This document shows, piece after piece, positions 42,001 to 50,094 of a stretch of DNA of 64,000 nt. Source of the DNA: Micromonospora inyonensis (GTDB lineage Bacteria > Actinomycetota > Actinomycetes > Mycobacteriales > Micromonosporaceae); the NCBI RefSeq assembly GCF_900091415.1, contig NZ_FMHU01000002.1:1116001-1180000 (forward strand), read 5' to 3'. The notes under the pieces were generated by a model that was not told the DNA's origin, ran no database searches, and saw only the letters and a list, made by a program, of their open reading frames with translations. How positions within the stretch are numbered: the stretch's first letter is position 1; each line of letters opens with the position of its first letter. Made by a program: the position numbers and the translations under genes.

Positions 42001-44010
42001 TCAGTAGGAGATGCTAGGCGCGAGCAGCATGAACTCGACGGCGAACCAGCCCGTACCGGCCAGGGCCAGCAGGATCAGGGCGCTGGCGGCGACCCGGTGC
42101 CAGCCGACGCGCCGCCGTACGTCGTCGACCAACCGCACCCCTGCGGGCAGCACCCCGAGCAGGCCGATCACCTGGAGCACCTGCACGGTGCGCAGCGAGG
42201 CGGCGGAGACCTCCTGCAACCCCATAATGGCCGCGATGTTCACCGCCCAACCGATCAGCGCGAGCAGCGCACCCGCGACCGCGACGCGGCTGAGCACCCG
42301 CACGGTACGCCCCGCCGGATCACGGCGTGGCCGACCGAGCACTCGTCGGACGAGGGCACCGAACGGCCAGGAGAGCACGGTCAGCGCAAGCACCAGCACG
42401 GAGGCACCGAGTACCGGTACGACCACCGCCGTGGCCCGTGCCGGCTCGACCGGCAGCAGGGTGAACGCGGAGTCGTGGCTGATCGCCGTCACCCGGTCGT
42501 CGGTGACCCGCATGGCCAGCGTGCGCTGCCCGCCCACCTCGCGCCAGACCCAGGGAGCCACCTCCTCGTACAGGGCCGGGGTGGCCGACAGCGGGCCCGG
42601 CTCGAACAGCAGCCGGTGGTCGTCGGCGACGCTGACGGTGGTCCGACCGACCAGGCCCATGGTGGTCAGGAAGTTGCTGCCGAAACCGCGCGAGTCGGTG
42701 TACGTACCGGCTGCGGCGGCGGCGTGTGCGGCGCTGGTCTGCGCGTCGACGCTGGCCGGTCGCTCCGACGTGCCCGGGAAGTAGCGGTCGGCGAAGCCGT
42801 TCACCACCGCCTGGCGCAGCTCGTGGCTGTCCCGGTCGCCCCGGCCGCCGCCGTTGAGCGAGAGGAAGATGCCGGCCCGCTCCCGCGGGTAGATCTGTAG
42901 GTGCGAGTGGAAGAACATGGTGTCGCCGCCGTGACCGAGGATGTGTCGGCCGTTGCGGCTCTCGTCGAACAGCCCCAGCGCCATCCGGGGGCCGTCCGCG
43001 AGGGTGCCGAGCGAGGTGGCGTCGAGCCCGGGACGCTGCATCAGCTCGCGGGTGGCGGCGTTGAGCAGCGGACCCTCGCCGACCGGTTCGCCGGTCAGCG
43101 CCAGCATGAACCGGGCCATGTCGGTTGCCGGTGCGCTCAACGCGCCCGCCGGGGGAGTGCCGACGATCTCGAACGGACCGGCGACACCGGCGGCGTCGTG
43201 GCCGCTGGCCATCCGGTCGGCCAGGGCCGGGGGCAGCGGCTGCGCGAACGTCGACGACGCCATGCCGGCCCGGGCCAGCACGTTGCGGTCGACGTACTTC
43301 TCGAACGGCGTCCCGCTGACGTGCTCGACGATGTATCCGGCCAGCGCGTTGCCGTAGTTGGAGTAGGCGGGCACGGTGCCCGGCCGGTAGATCTGCTCCG
43401 GTGGGTCGGTGGCCAACGCCGCGCGCAGGTCCGGGGTGCGGCCGTCGAGGCGGATCAACCCGGCGACGCGCTCCTCGAACCCGGCGGTGTGGGTCAGCAG
43501 GTGCCGCAGCGTGACCGCCTCGTCGTAGCGGCGGGGCAGCGTGAAGTCCAGGTACTCGTTGACGTCGGCGTCGAGGTCGAGATCGCCGCTCTGCACGAGC
43601 TGGAGGACGGCGACGGCGGTGACCAGCTTCGACACCGAGCCGACCCGGAACAGGTGCCGGTCCGGGTCGACCGGTACCGGCTGGTTGGTGCCGGTGCCGG
43701 TGTCCGCGTGGCCGTAGCCACGGGTGGTGAGGATCTCGCCGTCGCGGACGACGGCGACGGTGGCGCCGGGGATGCCGGTCCGCTGGAGCGCGGCGGGCAG
43801 CAGGCCGTCGAGCCAGGCGTCGACGTCGGCCGCGTTCAGCGCGGCCTGGTCGGCCGGCGCGCCGGGAGCGGGTGGCGTGGGAACGGACATGGCGGTCGGT
43901 GCGGTGCCGCACCCGGCGACGGTGGCGACGACGGCGACCGTCGCCGCCAGAGCCGCGCCGAGCCGGCGCAGGCGGGACGCCCGGGGCCGGGCGGGATCTT
44001 GGCGAAGCAT
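42001..44010 (-). CDS. Serine hydrolase of the beta-lactamase/class C family, lipoprotein with C-terminal membrane domain
   Basis: The 669-residue protein starts at ATG 44010. It has a lipoprotein signal (LAATVAVVATVAGCGT). Catalytic motifs are Ser-x-x-Lys in FRVGSVSKLVTAVAVLQLVQ, Tyr-x-Asn in PAYSNYGNALAGYIVEH and HGGDTMFFHSHLQIYP near the third motif. Residues about 510-665 carry about four hydrophobic helices. Such proteins act on peptidoglycan peptides or esters outside the cell. Its coupling to a two-component system suggests a surface-stress module. Confidence 0.9.
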   Translation of the reverse strand: MLRQDPARPRASRLRRLGAALAATVAVVATVAGCGTAPTAMSVPTPPAPGAPADQAALNAADVDAWLDGLLPAALQRTGIPGATVAVVRDGEILTTRGYGHADTGTGTNQPVPVDPDRHLFRVGSVSKLVTAVAVLQLVQSGDLDLDADVNEYLDFTLPRRYDEAVTLRHLLTHTAGFEERVAGLIRLDGRTPDLRAALATDPPEQIYRPGTVPAYSNYGNALAGYIVEHVSGTPFEKYVDRNVLARAGMASSTFAQPLPPALADRMASGHDAAGVAGPFEIVGTPPAGALSAPATDMARFMLALTGEPVGEGPLLNAATRELMQRPGLDATSLGTLADGPRMALGLFDESRNGRHILGHGGDTMFFHSHLQIYPRERAGIFLSLNGGGRGDRDSHELRQAVVNGFADRYFPGTSERPASVDAQTSAAHAAAAAGTYTDSRGFGSNFLTTMGLVGRTTVSVADDHRLLFEPGPLSATPALYEEVAPWVWREVGGQRTLAMRVTDDRVTAISHDSAFTLLPVEPARATAVVVPVLGASVLVLALTVLSWPFGALVRRVLGRPRRDPAGRTVRVLSRVAVAGALLALIGWAVNIAAIMGLQEVSAASLRTVQVLQVIGLLGVLPAGVRLVDDVRRRVGWHRVAASALILLALAGTGWFAVEFMLLAPSISY

Positions 44011-44154
44011 GTCGGGCTGCTACCTTCCAGGCCGATCGGGTGTCCGGAGGGATCCGTGCGGCGTCACCCGGTGCCTGGGAAAAGCCTGCGGGACCGGGGG
44101 CGTGGTGCCATCTGGCGCAGGACGGCATTCTGCCTACGACCTTCGTCGGAAATC

Positions 44155-44365
44155 GAGCTCGTACCCGGCACCGCCGCGTACCTCGTGCACTCGACCGCGC
44201 GGGCCGTTGAACGTCGAGCTGCTACGGGCCGCCGTCGACGCGACCGCCGCCCGGCACGACAGCCTCCGCATGCGGTTCACCGAGAACGCCGACGGCGAAC
44301 CCGTCGTGCACGTCGCCTCCGACGTGCGGGTGCCGGTCACCGTCCAAAACGCCAGCAGTTGTTAG
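44155..44365 (+). pseudogene. NRPS condensation-domain remnant
   Basis: The bases from 44155 code ELVPGTAAYLVHSTAR; after a one-base shift near 44200 they continue as GPLNVELLRAAVDATAARHD and SLRMRFTENADGEPVVHV. This is the N-terminal pattern of a condensation domain (EPG-AAYN...GPLD-ALRRALDA-VARHEALRTRF). The catalytic HHxxxDG motif is absent. It stops at 44365, overlapping the P450 stop on the other strand. Confidence 0.75.
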
Positions 44366-45567
44366 CCCTCGAGGTTGACGACCAGGTCGGCCAGGCCGCG
44401 TTGCACGAGCTGCTCCCGATAGGACGGCTCGGACGCTAGGGACATCGCGGGAAAGCGCCCGAGCAGCTCGGCGAGCGCGACGTCGACCAGCAGCTTGGCG
44501 AAGCTCGCGCCAAGGCAGTAGTGGGTGCCGAGCCCGAAGGCCAGCGGCGCGTTGCCCTCCCGGCCGACGTCGAACTCGTCCTGCCGCCCGAACCGTCGAG
44601 GATCCCGGTTCGCCGCCGCCAGGGTGAGCAGAACCCGTGAGCCGGCTGCGATGTGGACGCCGCCGAGCTCGAGGTCGCGGGCGGCGACGCGGGTCAGCAT
44701 GTGGATGGCGGGGTCGATGCGCACGGCCTCGGTGACGAAGTCCGCAAGCGTTCCCGGGTCCGCGACCAGGTCATGGGCGGGCAGGCGCCGGGAGACGACG
44801 AGCTGGACGGCGTTGCCGATGACGTCGCTCGGTGTCTGCGTGCCGGCGATGAGGAACAGGACCAGGCTGGCGACGAGCTCCTCCTCGGAGATCGCGCCGG
44901 TGGCGTCGCCGTCCCGGACCATGGTGCCGGTGAGGTCGTCCGAGGGGTGCCGCCGCCGGTGCCGGATCAGCTCGCGGAAATAGTCCGTGAGCACGTCCAT
45001 GCCCGCGTCGGCGGCAACCAGCTCGTCCTGGGTGAGGATGGGCTCGAACGCCGTTGTGCAGGCGAGTACGGGTACGCGCAGGGCGTCCCGGTCGCTCGAA
45101 GGTATGCCGAGCAGGTCGCCGGTCACCGCCATCGTGAACGGATACGTGTACGCCGCCACCAGGTCGACGCGTCCTGACAGGTCGGCGATCAGCGTCCTGC
45201 CCCGATCGACTGCGGCAGGCCGAAGGCGCGCGACCTGCCGCGGTGAGTAGGCGTCCCCGGCGAACTGGCGCAGCCGTCCGTGGTCGGGCTCGTTGCTGAA
45301 CATCATGATCTTGGTGAAGCACTGCCAGGTGGAGTGCGCGAGCAGACCGGTACGCCGGTGCGCGTCCGCGTCGGTGACCAGCAGGTCGCGGTGGCGCAGC
45401 GCGGCCGAGCACTCGTCGTAACCGAGGACCATGACCAGCTCTGGCCCGAGGCGGAAAGCAGGCCCGAGCGGCCACAACGCGTCATACAACGGGTACGGGT
45501 CCCGCTTGCCCTCGGCGGTGAACAGCCGCGCCAGCGCCTCACTCGGTCCCATTCCGACCAGCGTCAC
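44362..45567 (-). CDS. Cytochrome P450
   Basis: Soluble bacterial P450 of 401 residues starting at GTG 45567 (4-base overlap with the desaturase stop; ATG 45552 is an alternative). The I-helix reads LVLFLIAGTQTPSDVIG, the ExxR helix is FVTEAVRIDP (Glu...Arg), and the heme loop is APLAFGLGTHYCLGASFAKL with the Cys ligand. It is the last gene of the acyl-modifying operon. In the caryoynencin pathway a P450 performs late hydroxylation and double-bond shift on the fatty acyl chain (known for CayG); a similar tailoring role is inferred. Confidence 0.93.
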   Translation of the reverse strand: MTLVGMGPSEALARLFTAEGKRDPYPLYDALWPLGPAFRLGPELVMVLGYDECSAALRHRDLLVTDADAHRRTGLLAHSTWQCFTKIMMFSNEPDHGRLRQFAGDAYSPRQVARLRPAAVDRGRTLIADLSGRVDLVAAYTYPFTMAVTGDLLGIPSSDRDALRVPVLACTTAFEPILTQDELVAADAGMDVLTDYFRELIRHRRRHPSDDLTGTMVRDGDATGAISEEELVASLVLFLIAGTQTPSDVIGNAVQLVVSRRLPAHDLVADPGTLADFVTEAVRIDPAIHMLTRVAARDLELGGVHIAAGSRVLLTLAAANRDPRRFGRQDEFDVGREGNAPLAFGLGTHYCLGASFAKLLVDVALAELLGRFPAMSLASEPSYREQLVQRGLADLVVNLEG

Positions 45568-46646
45568 GAACCGCTCCCCTCGGGGGGCACTGGCGCTCCG
45601 GAGAACGTCTGGTAGAAACCGTTCCGAGCGTCGTACAGGTGCAGGTCCCGCAGGATCCGCCACAGGCTGAGCGGGCGCAGCCTCTCCTCGCGCACCACGC
45701 CGGGATAGGCGTGCCGCAGGGCGGCCTGGGCCTGGGGCAGGTTGTAGAACGGCACCGCCGGAGCCACGTGGTGTGCGGTGTGTACCGCGATGTTGTGGGT
45801 CAGGAAGTTGAGGAACCGCGGATAGACGAAGTCGGTGGTGAGTAGCAGCCGACCGGCGTTTCGGGTCCAGTGCTCGGAGGTGAGGAACGGCAGGTCGCTG
45901 GCGCTGTGGTGCATCAGCGTGGTGGCGCTGAACCACAGGTGGATCGCGAGCCACGGCACGAGGAAGCAGACGACGAACCCCTGCCACCCCGCCAGCACGA
46001 ACAGGCCCGCGACCAGGAGCAGGCCGGCCGGGGCGGTGAAGGCGATGGAGCGACGTACCTCACGGGCCGTCGACGCCTTCGGGAAGAAGCCGGGACGGAA
46101 CCCCGACACCAGCCAGTAACGGATGCTGCCACCCCAGAACGCCCACGTACGCGTCGCCGAGTACACGGCCCGCTCCCACCACTGCATCCGGGCGTACACC
46201 TGCGCCGGTACCGGCCGCCAGTCGGTGTCGAGCTCGAGGTTGTTCGTGTGGGCGTGATGCATGTTGTGCACGTGCCGCCACGATTGGTACGGGTACAGCA
46301 GCGGCAGCAGCGCTATGTGCCCGACATAGGTGTTGAGCCGCCGCGAACGGGAAAAGGACCCGTGTCCGCAATCGTGCGCGATGCAATGCAGACCCCAGCC
46401 GCCCAGTCCGGCCAGGACCCAGAGCGGCGGGTAGAGGTACCAGTGCGGTGCGAGCACGATCCCGGCAATCGAAACGGCATACAGGGAAAGGCTGACGCCA
46501 AATCCGAGCAGACCCCGACTGGTACGGGGGGTGAAAAGCGCCCTGGGTATCGCGGTCGTCAGATTCTCGCCCTCGAGCAGGCGGGACTTCTCCATGAAGT
46601 GGTGGAAGTCCGCCCCGGGCGAGGTGGGCACGCTAACTGCCGGCAT
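45564..46646 (-). CDS. Membrane fatty-acid desaturase (delta-12/omega-6 type, acetylenase-like candidate)
   Basis: The 360-residue membrane protein starts at ATG 46646, overlapping the acyl carrier protein gene. It carries the three His boxes of the family: HCIAHDCGHGSF, RHVHNMHHAHTNNLELDTDW and HNIAVHTAHHVAP. Several membrane helices lie between them. It differs from the other two desaturases encoded here, which are of delta-9 type. In polyyne clusters the equivalent enzyme (CayE position) adds unsaturation to the ACP-bound chain. Confidence 0.92.
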   Translation of the reverse strand: MPAVSVPTSPGADFHHFMEKSRLLEGENLTTAIPRALFTPRTSRGLLGFGVSLSLYAVSIAGIVLAPHWYLYPPLWVLAGLGGWGLHCIAHDCGHGSFSRSRRLNTYVGHIALLPLLYPYQSWRHVHNMHHAHTNNLELDTDWRPVPAQVYARMQWWERAVYSATRTWAFWGGSIRYWLVSGFRPGFFPKASTAREVRRSIAFTAPAGLLLVAGLFVLAGWQGFVVCFLVPWLAIHLWFSATTLMHHSASDLPFLTSEHWTRNAGRLLLTTDFVYPRFLNFLTHNIAVHTAHHVAPAVPFYNLPQAQAALRHAYPGVVREERLRPLSLWRILRDLHLYDARNGFYQTFSGAPVPPEGSGS

Positions 46647-46929
46647 GGGCCAGCATCCCTTGCGACTCGAGGTGCTCCACCACGGCGTCGATCGACCCGT
46701 AGTCGAACAGCAGAGCGGGCGAGAGGCGCTGCTCCACGAGACGTTCGAGCTGCCCGGTCAGCGTGATTCCCGCGCGCGAGTCGAGGCCGTAGTCCTCGAA
46801 GTTCCTGGCGGTGTCGATCTCCGCGGCCGGCACGCCGACCCGCTCGGCTACGTAGTTCGTCAGCCAGGTCCGCAGCGTGTCCGCGGTCAACGGGCCCTGC
46901 GGTTTTTCCACCTTTTTGAAAAAGGCCAT
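46633..46929 (-). CDS. Acyl carrier protein
   Basis: The 98-residue protein starts at ATG 46929, after AGGAGATTGACG, two bases past the stop of the preceding desaturase gene. The phosphopantetheine site is FEDYGLDSRAGITLTGQLE: the Ser is in DSR instead of the usual DSL. Helices fit an ACP (LRTWLTNYVAERVGVPAAEI, PALLFDYGSIDAVVEHLES). It would receive the activated fatty acid from the acyl-AMP ligase and present it to the desaturases. Confidence 0.92.
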   Translation of the reverse strand: MAFFKKVEKPQGPLTADTLRTWLTNYVAERVGVPAAEIDTARNFEDYGLDSRAGITLTGQLERLVEQRLSPALLFDYGSIDAVVEHLESQGMLAHAGS

Positions 46930-46931
46930 CG

Positions 46932-47855
46932 TCAATCTCCTATCCGTCGGCGCGCGACCGCCGTCGCGCTCGGTTCGTGCAGGTCCCAGGCGAGGCGCAG
47001 CCGGCCGAGCCCGGCGATGAGCCAGCCGCTGAGGTCGGGCTCCCACCACCGCACGGCGTGCCGGTACGAGCCGGGGAACGCGTGGTGGTTGTTCTGCAGC
47101 CCCTCGCCCATGGTCACCACGGCGACCCACCAGTTGTTCGTGCTCTGGTCGCGGGTGGCGAAGGGCCGGCTGCCGAATGCGTGGCAGATCGAGCCGACGC
47201 ACCAGGCCGCCTGGTTCGCGACGAAGATACGCGCCAGGCCGCCGAACACCAGCGCGGTCCCCGCGGCCTCGAGGCTCCCGCCGACCACGAGCCCGACCGC
47301 GGTGGGCAGGGCGAGGCCGAGCAGCACCCAGGCGGGATACATCCGGTGATGGGCCACGAGTTGCCGGTTGTGCAGGACGTCGGGCGCGAAGACGGACCAC
47401 TTCGAGTTCTCTTCGCTGAGCATCCACGGCATGTGTGCATACCAGAGGCCTTGTGCCCTTGCCTTCAAGCCCGTGCCGTGGAGGTTGGGCGAGTGTGGGT
47501 CGCCCTCCTGGTCGGCGAACTTGTGGTGCCGTCGATGCGTGGCGACCCAGAAGAGCAGCGGACCCTGGGCGCCCATCGAACCGGCCACCATGAGGACGTC
47601 GCGCACCCACGGCCGCGTCTTGAACGCACGGTGGGCGATGAGCCGGTGCAGGCCGATCGTGACGCCGCCGAGATGTACGAGGTACATCGCGCCGAACAGG
47701 ATCAGGTCGAGGGCGGTGACGTGGCCGGTCACGAGCAGCCAGACCGCTACGGCCGTACCGATCAGCGGCAGTGTCATGGTGGTAAGCGCGGAGAACCGTT
47801 TGATCCGCAGGCTCTGCGGGTCGAGCCGGACGATGCCGGCCTCAGCCACATTCAT
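46932..47855 (-). CDS. Acyl desaturase, delta-9 type (second in operon)
   Basis: The 307-residue protein starts at ATG 47855 after CGGAGG. His boxes are IGLHRLIAHRAF, ATHRRHHKFADQEGDPHSPN and EGLQNNHHAFPGSYRH, and four hydrophobic segments are visible. It is about 40 percent similar by eye to the 49231-50094 desaturase, suggesting gene duplication. The TnpB element ends just upstream of its ribosome site, so its expression now depends on read-through or a new promoter. Confidence 0.93.
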   Translation of the reverse strand: MNVAEAGIVRLDPQSLRIKRFSALTTMTLPLIGTAVAVWLLVTGHVTALDLILFGAMYLVHLGGVTIGLHRLIAHRAFKTRPWVRDVLMVAGSMGAQGPLLFWVATHRRHHKFADQEGDPHSPNLHGTGLKARAQGLWYAHMPWMLSEENSKWSVFAPDVLHNRQLVAHHRMYPAWVLLGLALPTAVGLVVGGSLEAAGTALVFGGLARIFVANQAAWCVGSICHAFGSRPFATRDQSTNNWWVAVVTMGEGLQNNHHAFPGSYRHAVRWWEPDLSGWLIAGLGRLRLAWDLHEPSATAVARRRIGD

Positions 47856-48010
47856 CGCAAACCTCCGTGGAAACCCCCGGCTTTAGCCGTGGGGAGGAAA
47901 CGGAACTCCGGCGGAGCCGGGCGGGGAAAGCCGGCCCGTCGCCAAGGCGGGTCGGTGTCCGTCCCCATGCCACCGGATTGCTTACCAGCTAGCTTGTTAG
48001 GCTGTGAGCC

Positions 48011-49216
48011 GTGACCAGGGCCGTGAAGCGGGCGTTCAAATTCCGCTTCTACCCGACCGGCGCGCAGGCCGCCGAGCTTGCCCGTACGTTCGGCTGTGTC
48101 CGGCTGGTCTACAACATGGCGTTGGCCGCCCGCACCGAGGCGTGGACGCTGCGCCAGGAACGGGTCAACTACAACGCCACCTCGGCGATGCTGACCACGT
48201 GGAAGAGGACCGACGACCTGGCGTTCCTCAACGAGGTGTCGTCGGTGCCGTTGCAGCAGACCCTGCGGCACCTGCAAGTCGCGTTCACCAACTTCTTCGC
48301 CAAGCGTGCCCGGTACCCCAGCTTCAAGAGCAAGAAGAAGTCGCGCCGGTCGGCGGAGTACACCACCAGCGGGTTCCGGTACCGCGACGGTCAGCTCACC
48401 CTGGCGAAGATGGCCGAACCGCTGGACATCGTGTGGTCCCGGCCGCTTCCCGAGGGCGCGAGGCCGTCCACGGTCACCGTGTCGCAGGACGCGGCCGGAC
48501 GTTGGTTCGTGTCTCTGCTCTGCGACGACGTGATCGAGCAGGCTCCGGCTTCGGGCATGGTGGGCGTTGACGCTGGGCTCGACAGCCTGCTGACCCTCTC
48601 TACCGGAGAGAAGTTCGCCAACCCGAGGTATGAGCGCCGCGACCGGGTCGCGCTCGCCAGGGCGCAGCGGGAGCTGGCCCGCAAGGCCAAGGGGTCCCAC
48701 AACCGGGCCAAGGCCCGGCTCAAGGTCGCCCGCGTGCACGCCCGGATCACCGACCGCAGGCGGGACCACCTGCACAAGCTGACCACTCGGCTCGTTCGTG
48801 AGAACCAAACGATCGTCGTCGAGGATCTGACCGTGCGTAACATGGTCACGAGTCACAGCCTGGCCCGCGCCATCAGCGACGCGGCCTGGCGGCAGTTCCG
48901 CACCCTGCTGGAATACAAAGCCGACTGGCACGGCCGCGACCTGGTGGTCGTGGACCGCTGGTTTCCGTCGTCCAAGCTGTGCTCGGCGTGTGGTGGGCTC
49001 GCTGAGCGGATGCCGCTGAACGTGCGGTCGTGGACCTGCCGATGCGGGCAGACCCACGACCGTGATGTCAACGCAGCCCGCAACATCCTCGCGGAGGGGC
49101 TCTCCGTGATTGCCTGTGGAGGCGGTGTAAGACCCCAACGGACGGACGTCCGGACGGGGCGGTCGTCGACGAAGCAGGAAACCCAGCGGGCGACCGCTGG
49201 AATCCCCCGCCTGTAG
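48011..49216 (+). CDS. tnpB: TnpB RNA-guided nuclease of IS1341-type element
   Basis: The 401-residue protein starts at GTG 48011. The N-terminal OrfB-type domain is KRAFKFRFYPTGAQAAELAR and FGCVRLVYNMALAARTEAW. RuvC residues are Asp in MVGVDAGLDSLLTLSTGE, Glu in QTIVVEDLTVRNMV and Asp in QTHDRDVNAARNILA. The zinc finger is CSACGG...CRCGQ. All catalytic residues are present. The C-terminal 30 residues overlap the expected omega-RNA region. Confidence 0.93.
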   Translation: MTRAVKRAFKFRFYPTGAQAAELARTFGCVRLVYNMALAARTEAWTLRQERVNYNATSAMLTTWKRTDDLAFLNEVSSVPLQQTLRHLQVAFTNFFAKRARYPSFKSKKKSRRSAEYTTSGFRYRDGQLTLAKMAEPLDIVWSRPLPEGARPSTVTVSQDAAGRWFVSLLCDDVIEQAPASGMVGVDAGLDSLLTLSTGEKFANPRYERRDRVALARAQRELARKAKGSHNRAKARLKVARVHARITDRRRDHLHKLTTRLVRENQTIVVEDLTVRNMVTSHSLARAISDAAWRQFRTLLEYKADWHGRDLVVVDRWFPSSKLCSACGGLAERMPLNVRSWTCRCGQTHDRDVNAARNILAEGLSVIACGGGVRPQRTDVRTGRSSTKQETQRATAGIPRL

Positions 49217-49236
49217 GCGCGGGGAGAAAGTCAAGC
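49130..49236 (+). ncRNA. Probable omega-RNA / right end of the TnpB element
   Basis: TnpB guide RNAs derive from the 3' end of tnpB plus the right end. The hairpin at 49205-49224, just after the coding end and before TCAAG, fits that position; the guide would then lie in the flanking desaturase gene. Confidence 0.5.
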
Positions 49237-50094
49237 TCTTCCTCCCTCGCCTTTCCCCGCGCGGTATCGCACGTCGTGTGCGAGGCCGAGCTTTTCGAAC
49301 ACCCGGATCACGCTTCCGGTCAGGTCCAGCTGCCAGAAGCTCTGGCGGTTGTGGGCGATCGACGGCTGCGCGTGGTGGTTGTTGTGCCAGGAGCCGCCGA
49401 CGGTGATCGGCGCGAGCCCGGCGATGTTGCCGCTGCCGTCTCGCGTCGGATGCGGCCGGTTGCCGATCAGGTGCCCGAGCGAGTTCACGGTCCAGGTGAC
49501 GTGGTCGAGCACGAACATGCGGGCGAACCCGCCCCACAGCAGCCCCGCGAGGGCGTCGACTGGGCGGCCGGTGACCGCGAAGGCACCCAGAGCTGGCAGG
49601 ACGAGCCCTGCACCGACCCACCAGGCGTAATAGCGGTCGATCGTCATCACCCGCCGGTCGTGCAGCAGGTCGGTGACCCGGCGGTCCCAGCCGGTCTGGT
49701 CCACCGTGAACAGCCAGCCCATATGGCCGTGCCAGAAGCCGGCCAGCGCACCGGCCAGACCCGGACCCCGCGGCCTCGGCGAATGCGGGTCGCCGTCACG
49801 GTCGGCGAAGGCGTGATGCTTGCGGTGCACCGAGACCCAGAACAGAATCGTCCCCTGCGCCGCCATGCTCCCGGCGATTCCCAGCGCGGCGGTCAGGACC
49901 GGCCCAGCCCTGAAGGACCGATGCGTAAAGAAGCGGTGCAGCCCGCCCTCGACGCCGATCGAGGTCACGAGGTACATGCCGGTGAAGACCGCGAGATGCC
50001 ACCAGTGGAAGCCGCTGAGGACCTCGAGCACGATCGCGCCTGCGAAGCCCGCGGTCGAGAGCAGGACGTGGAGGTACGCCCACCGCCGCATCAT
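49231..50094 (-). CDS. Acyl desaturase, delta-9 type (first in operon)
   Basis: The 287-residue protein starts at ATG 50094, overlapping the acyl-AMP ligase stop (ATGA). His boxes are EGGLHRFFTHRSF, SVHRKHHAFADRDGDPHSPR and GGSWHNNHHAQPSIAHNRQ. The last codons and stop are formed at the TnpB element's right end, so the natural C-terminus may have been slightly changed. All metal ligands are intact. Confidence 0.92.
   Translation of the reverse strand: MMRRWAYLHVLLSTAGFAGAIVLEVLSGFHWWHLAVFTGMYLVTSIGVEGGLHRFFTHRSFRAGPVLTAALGIAGSMAAQGTILFWVSVHRKHHAFADRDGDPHSPRPRGPGLAGALAGFWHGHMGWLFTVDQTGWDRRVTDLLHDRRVMTIDRYYAWWVGAGLVLPALGAFAVTGRPVDALAGLLWGGFARMFVLDHVTWTVNSLGHLIGNRPHPTRDGSGNIAGLAPITVGGSWHNNHHAQPSIAHNRQSFWQLDLTGSVIRVFEKLGLAHDVRYRAGKGEGGRA

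Larger units (their letters stand above)
47868..49236 (+). mobile_element. IS1341-type (IS200/IS605 family) TnpB-only element
   Basis: The element lies antisense within the desaturase operon. Left-end hairpin CCCCCGGCTTTAGCCGTGGGG is at about 47875-47895 and right-end hairpin CCCCGCCTGTAGGCGCGGGG at about 49205-49224. No TnpA is present. The right end (AAAGTCAAG) supplies the TCA that is the stop codon of the desaturase at 49231, so insertion was at the very end of that gene. Confidence 0.8.

Noticed and set aside
42097..44439. Long plus-strand ORFs antisense to the serine hydrolase and kinase
   Set aside because: GC-rich antisense frames without domains; only the short condensation-domain remnant at 44155-44365 is supported on that strand.
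47868..49236. TnpB as part of a CRISPR-Cas12 locus
   Set aside because: No repeat-spacer array or cas1/cas2 genes; both copies have IS1341-type ends.
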